From NCBI GenBank assembly GCA_963721345.1, contig CAVRIT010000001.1:1054001-1118000 (forward strand): a stretch of DNA of 64,000 nucleotides, given 5' to 3'. A program made the translations under genes and the position numbers. Below are positions 63,590-64,000 of the stretch, in pieces; the first letter of the stretch is position 1; each line of letters starts with the position of its first letter. The notes beneath the pieces were generated by a model. It saw only the letters and a list, made by a program, of their open reading frames with translations. It was not told the DNA's origin and did not search any database. This stretch comes from JACDAN01 sp963721345. GTDB lineage: Bacteria > Actinomycetota > Thermoleophilia > Gaiellales > Gaiellaceae.

Positions 63590-63895
63590 ATGAAGACGCG
63601 CACTGCGGCTGCGCTCCCACTATGGATCTTGGTCGGCGTTGCCGGCCTGGCCGGAACTCTCGCCTTCACCGCCGTCCGCGGCTCGCGAATCGGCTGCGTC
63701 GGCTCGGGAACGGCGGACGTGATCGCGGTCGTCGGGGTTGCAGGGGTCAGCCTCGCAGTGGCGACGCTCCTGCTCGTCGGCGCCGTCTCGCACTTCCGCA
63801 GCGTCCCGGCGGCGCTGGCGGCGATCTCCGCTCTCGCGCTGAGCGGTTACGCGATGGTTGCGTTCCTGATGCGCGACAGCGGTTCGTGTCTCTAG
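63590..63895 (+). CDS. Small hypothetical membrane protein
   Basis: 101 residues, three hydrophobic helices (PLWILVGVAGLAGTLAFTAV; VIAVVGVAGVSLAVATLLLV; ALAAISALALSGYAMVAFL) and one Cys in each of GCVGSG and GSCL, which might form an extracellular disulfide. Start ATG 63590 has AGAGGGAG upstream. No family recognised. It follows fadB by 19 bp and may belong to that operon by position only. Confidence 0.65.
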   Translation: MKTRTAAALPLWILVGVAGLAGTLAFTAVRGSRIGCVGSGTADVIAVVGVAGVSLAVATLLLVGAVSHFRSVPAALAAISALALSGYAMVAFLMRDSGSCL

Positions 63896-64000
63896 GAAAA
63901 AGTTCGGCTAAACTGCGGACCGAGCGCTCGCACGGGGATTTGAGCGGGCGCGATCTTTTCGGAGGTTCCGGCACTGAGACGTGCCGTCCGTGTTGCACGA
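63896..64000 (+). other. Window end; possible start of a further gene
   Basis: Contains GGAGG at 63961 and an inverted repeat CGGCAC-N6-GTGCCG near 63969-63986. A frame beginning CTG at 63974 would read LRRAVRVAR, the beginning of a possible signal peptide; a GTG at 63981 is the alternative. The sequence ends too soon to decide. Confidence 0.25.

Noticed and set aside
1..64000. tRNA or rRNA genes
   Set aside because: A few GTTCGA strings are present but none has acceptor and anticodon arms around it; no rRNA-like stretch was seen.

Overview
The window is very GC-rich bacterial chromosome with dense short-gap operons, many GTG/TTG starts, 4-bp start/stop overlaps and actinobacterial family types (DUF6529, DUF6766, PASTA proteins, KorAB 2-oxoacid:ferredoxin oxidoreductase, EntS-like MFS). 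The combination of secreted subtilases, RTX/beta-propeller proteins and KorAB suggests a soil actinobacterium, possibly Thermoleophilia/Gaiellales-like; that placement is inference, since no rRNA or marker phylogeny is available. No tRNA, rRNA, CRISPR array, insertion sequence or prophage was seen.

Layout: (1) 1-2.7 kb: a broken secreted protein, an alpha/beta hydrolase, a small membrane protein and a HEXXH putative metalloprotease. (2) 2.7-15.9 kb, minus strand: one giant secreted protein of about 4,400 residues combining RTX repeats, cadherin-like modules, a von Willebrand type D domain, about fourteen 104-residue repeats, more cadherin-like modules and an RHS/YD-repeat shell with a short C-terminal tip. 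(3) 16-27 kb: NlpC/P60 hydrolase, beta-helix protein, ABC-2 exporter, NAD formate dehydrogenase, periplasmic binding protein, lipoprotein, DUF6529/cytochrome c pair, PASTA-tailed secreted protein, subtilase. (4) 27-35 kb: 1-Cys peroxiredoxin, EamA/cNMP/FAD-oxidoreductase operon, coiled-coil/mini-membrane/DUF6766 operon, SCO/PASTA operon. (5) 34.8-48.5 kb: several secreted beta-propellers, a MarR-MFS pair with a clustered operator, a small RTX protein, a Flp pilin, a BBE-like oxidoreductase, and a large subtilase whose C-terminal repeats match those of the giant protein. (6) 48.5-64 kb: korA-membrane-korB operon, epimerase/glycosyltransferase divergent pair, then a plus-strand run of housekeeping genes (VOC dioxygenase-like, AlkA-like glycosylase, TIM-barrel isomerase, phosphotransferase, proC, pgl), then ArsR regulator and a thiolase/FadB beta-oxidation pair.

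Themes: the left two thirds is unusually rich in exported and surface proteins. A palindromic site (AATAGGC-N5-GGCCTA) lies upstream of two of them, with a looser copy before a third, suggesting a shared regulator. The right third is core metabolism: KorAB and beta-oxidation feed acyl-CoA chemistry.

Caution: many genes are split by single-base indels, mostly +1 in G/C-rich stretches, and these cluster in the RHS shell (about 2.95-5.3 kb) and in the membrane gene at 49.6-50.2 kb. Uncorrected sequence error is the simplest explanation; genuine decay of these two places is not excluded. Genes broken in this way are given here as single features with the break positions stated.
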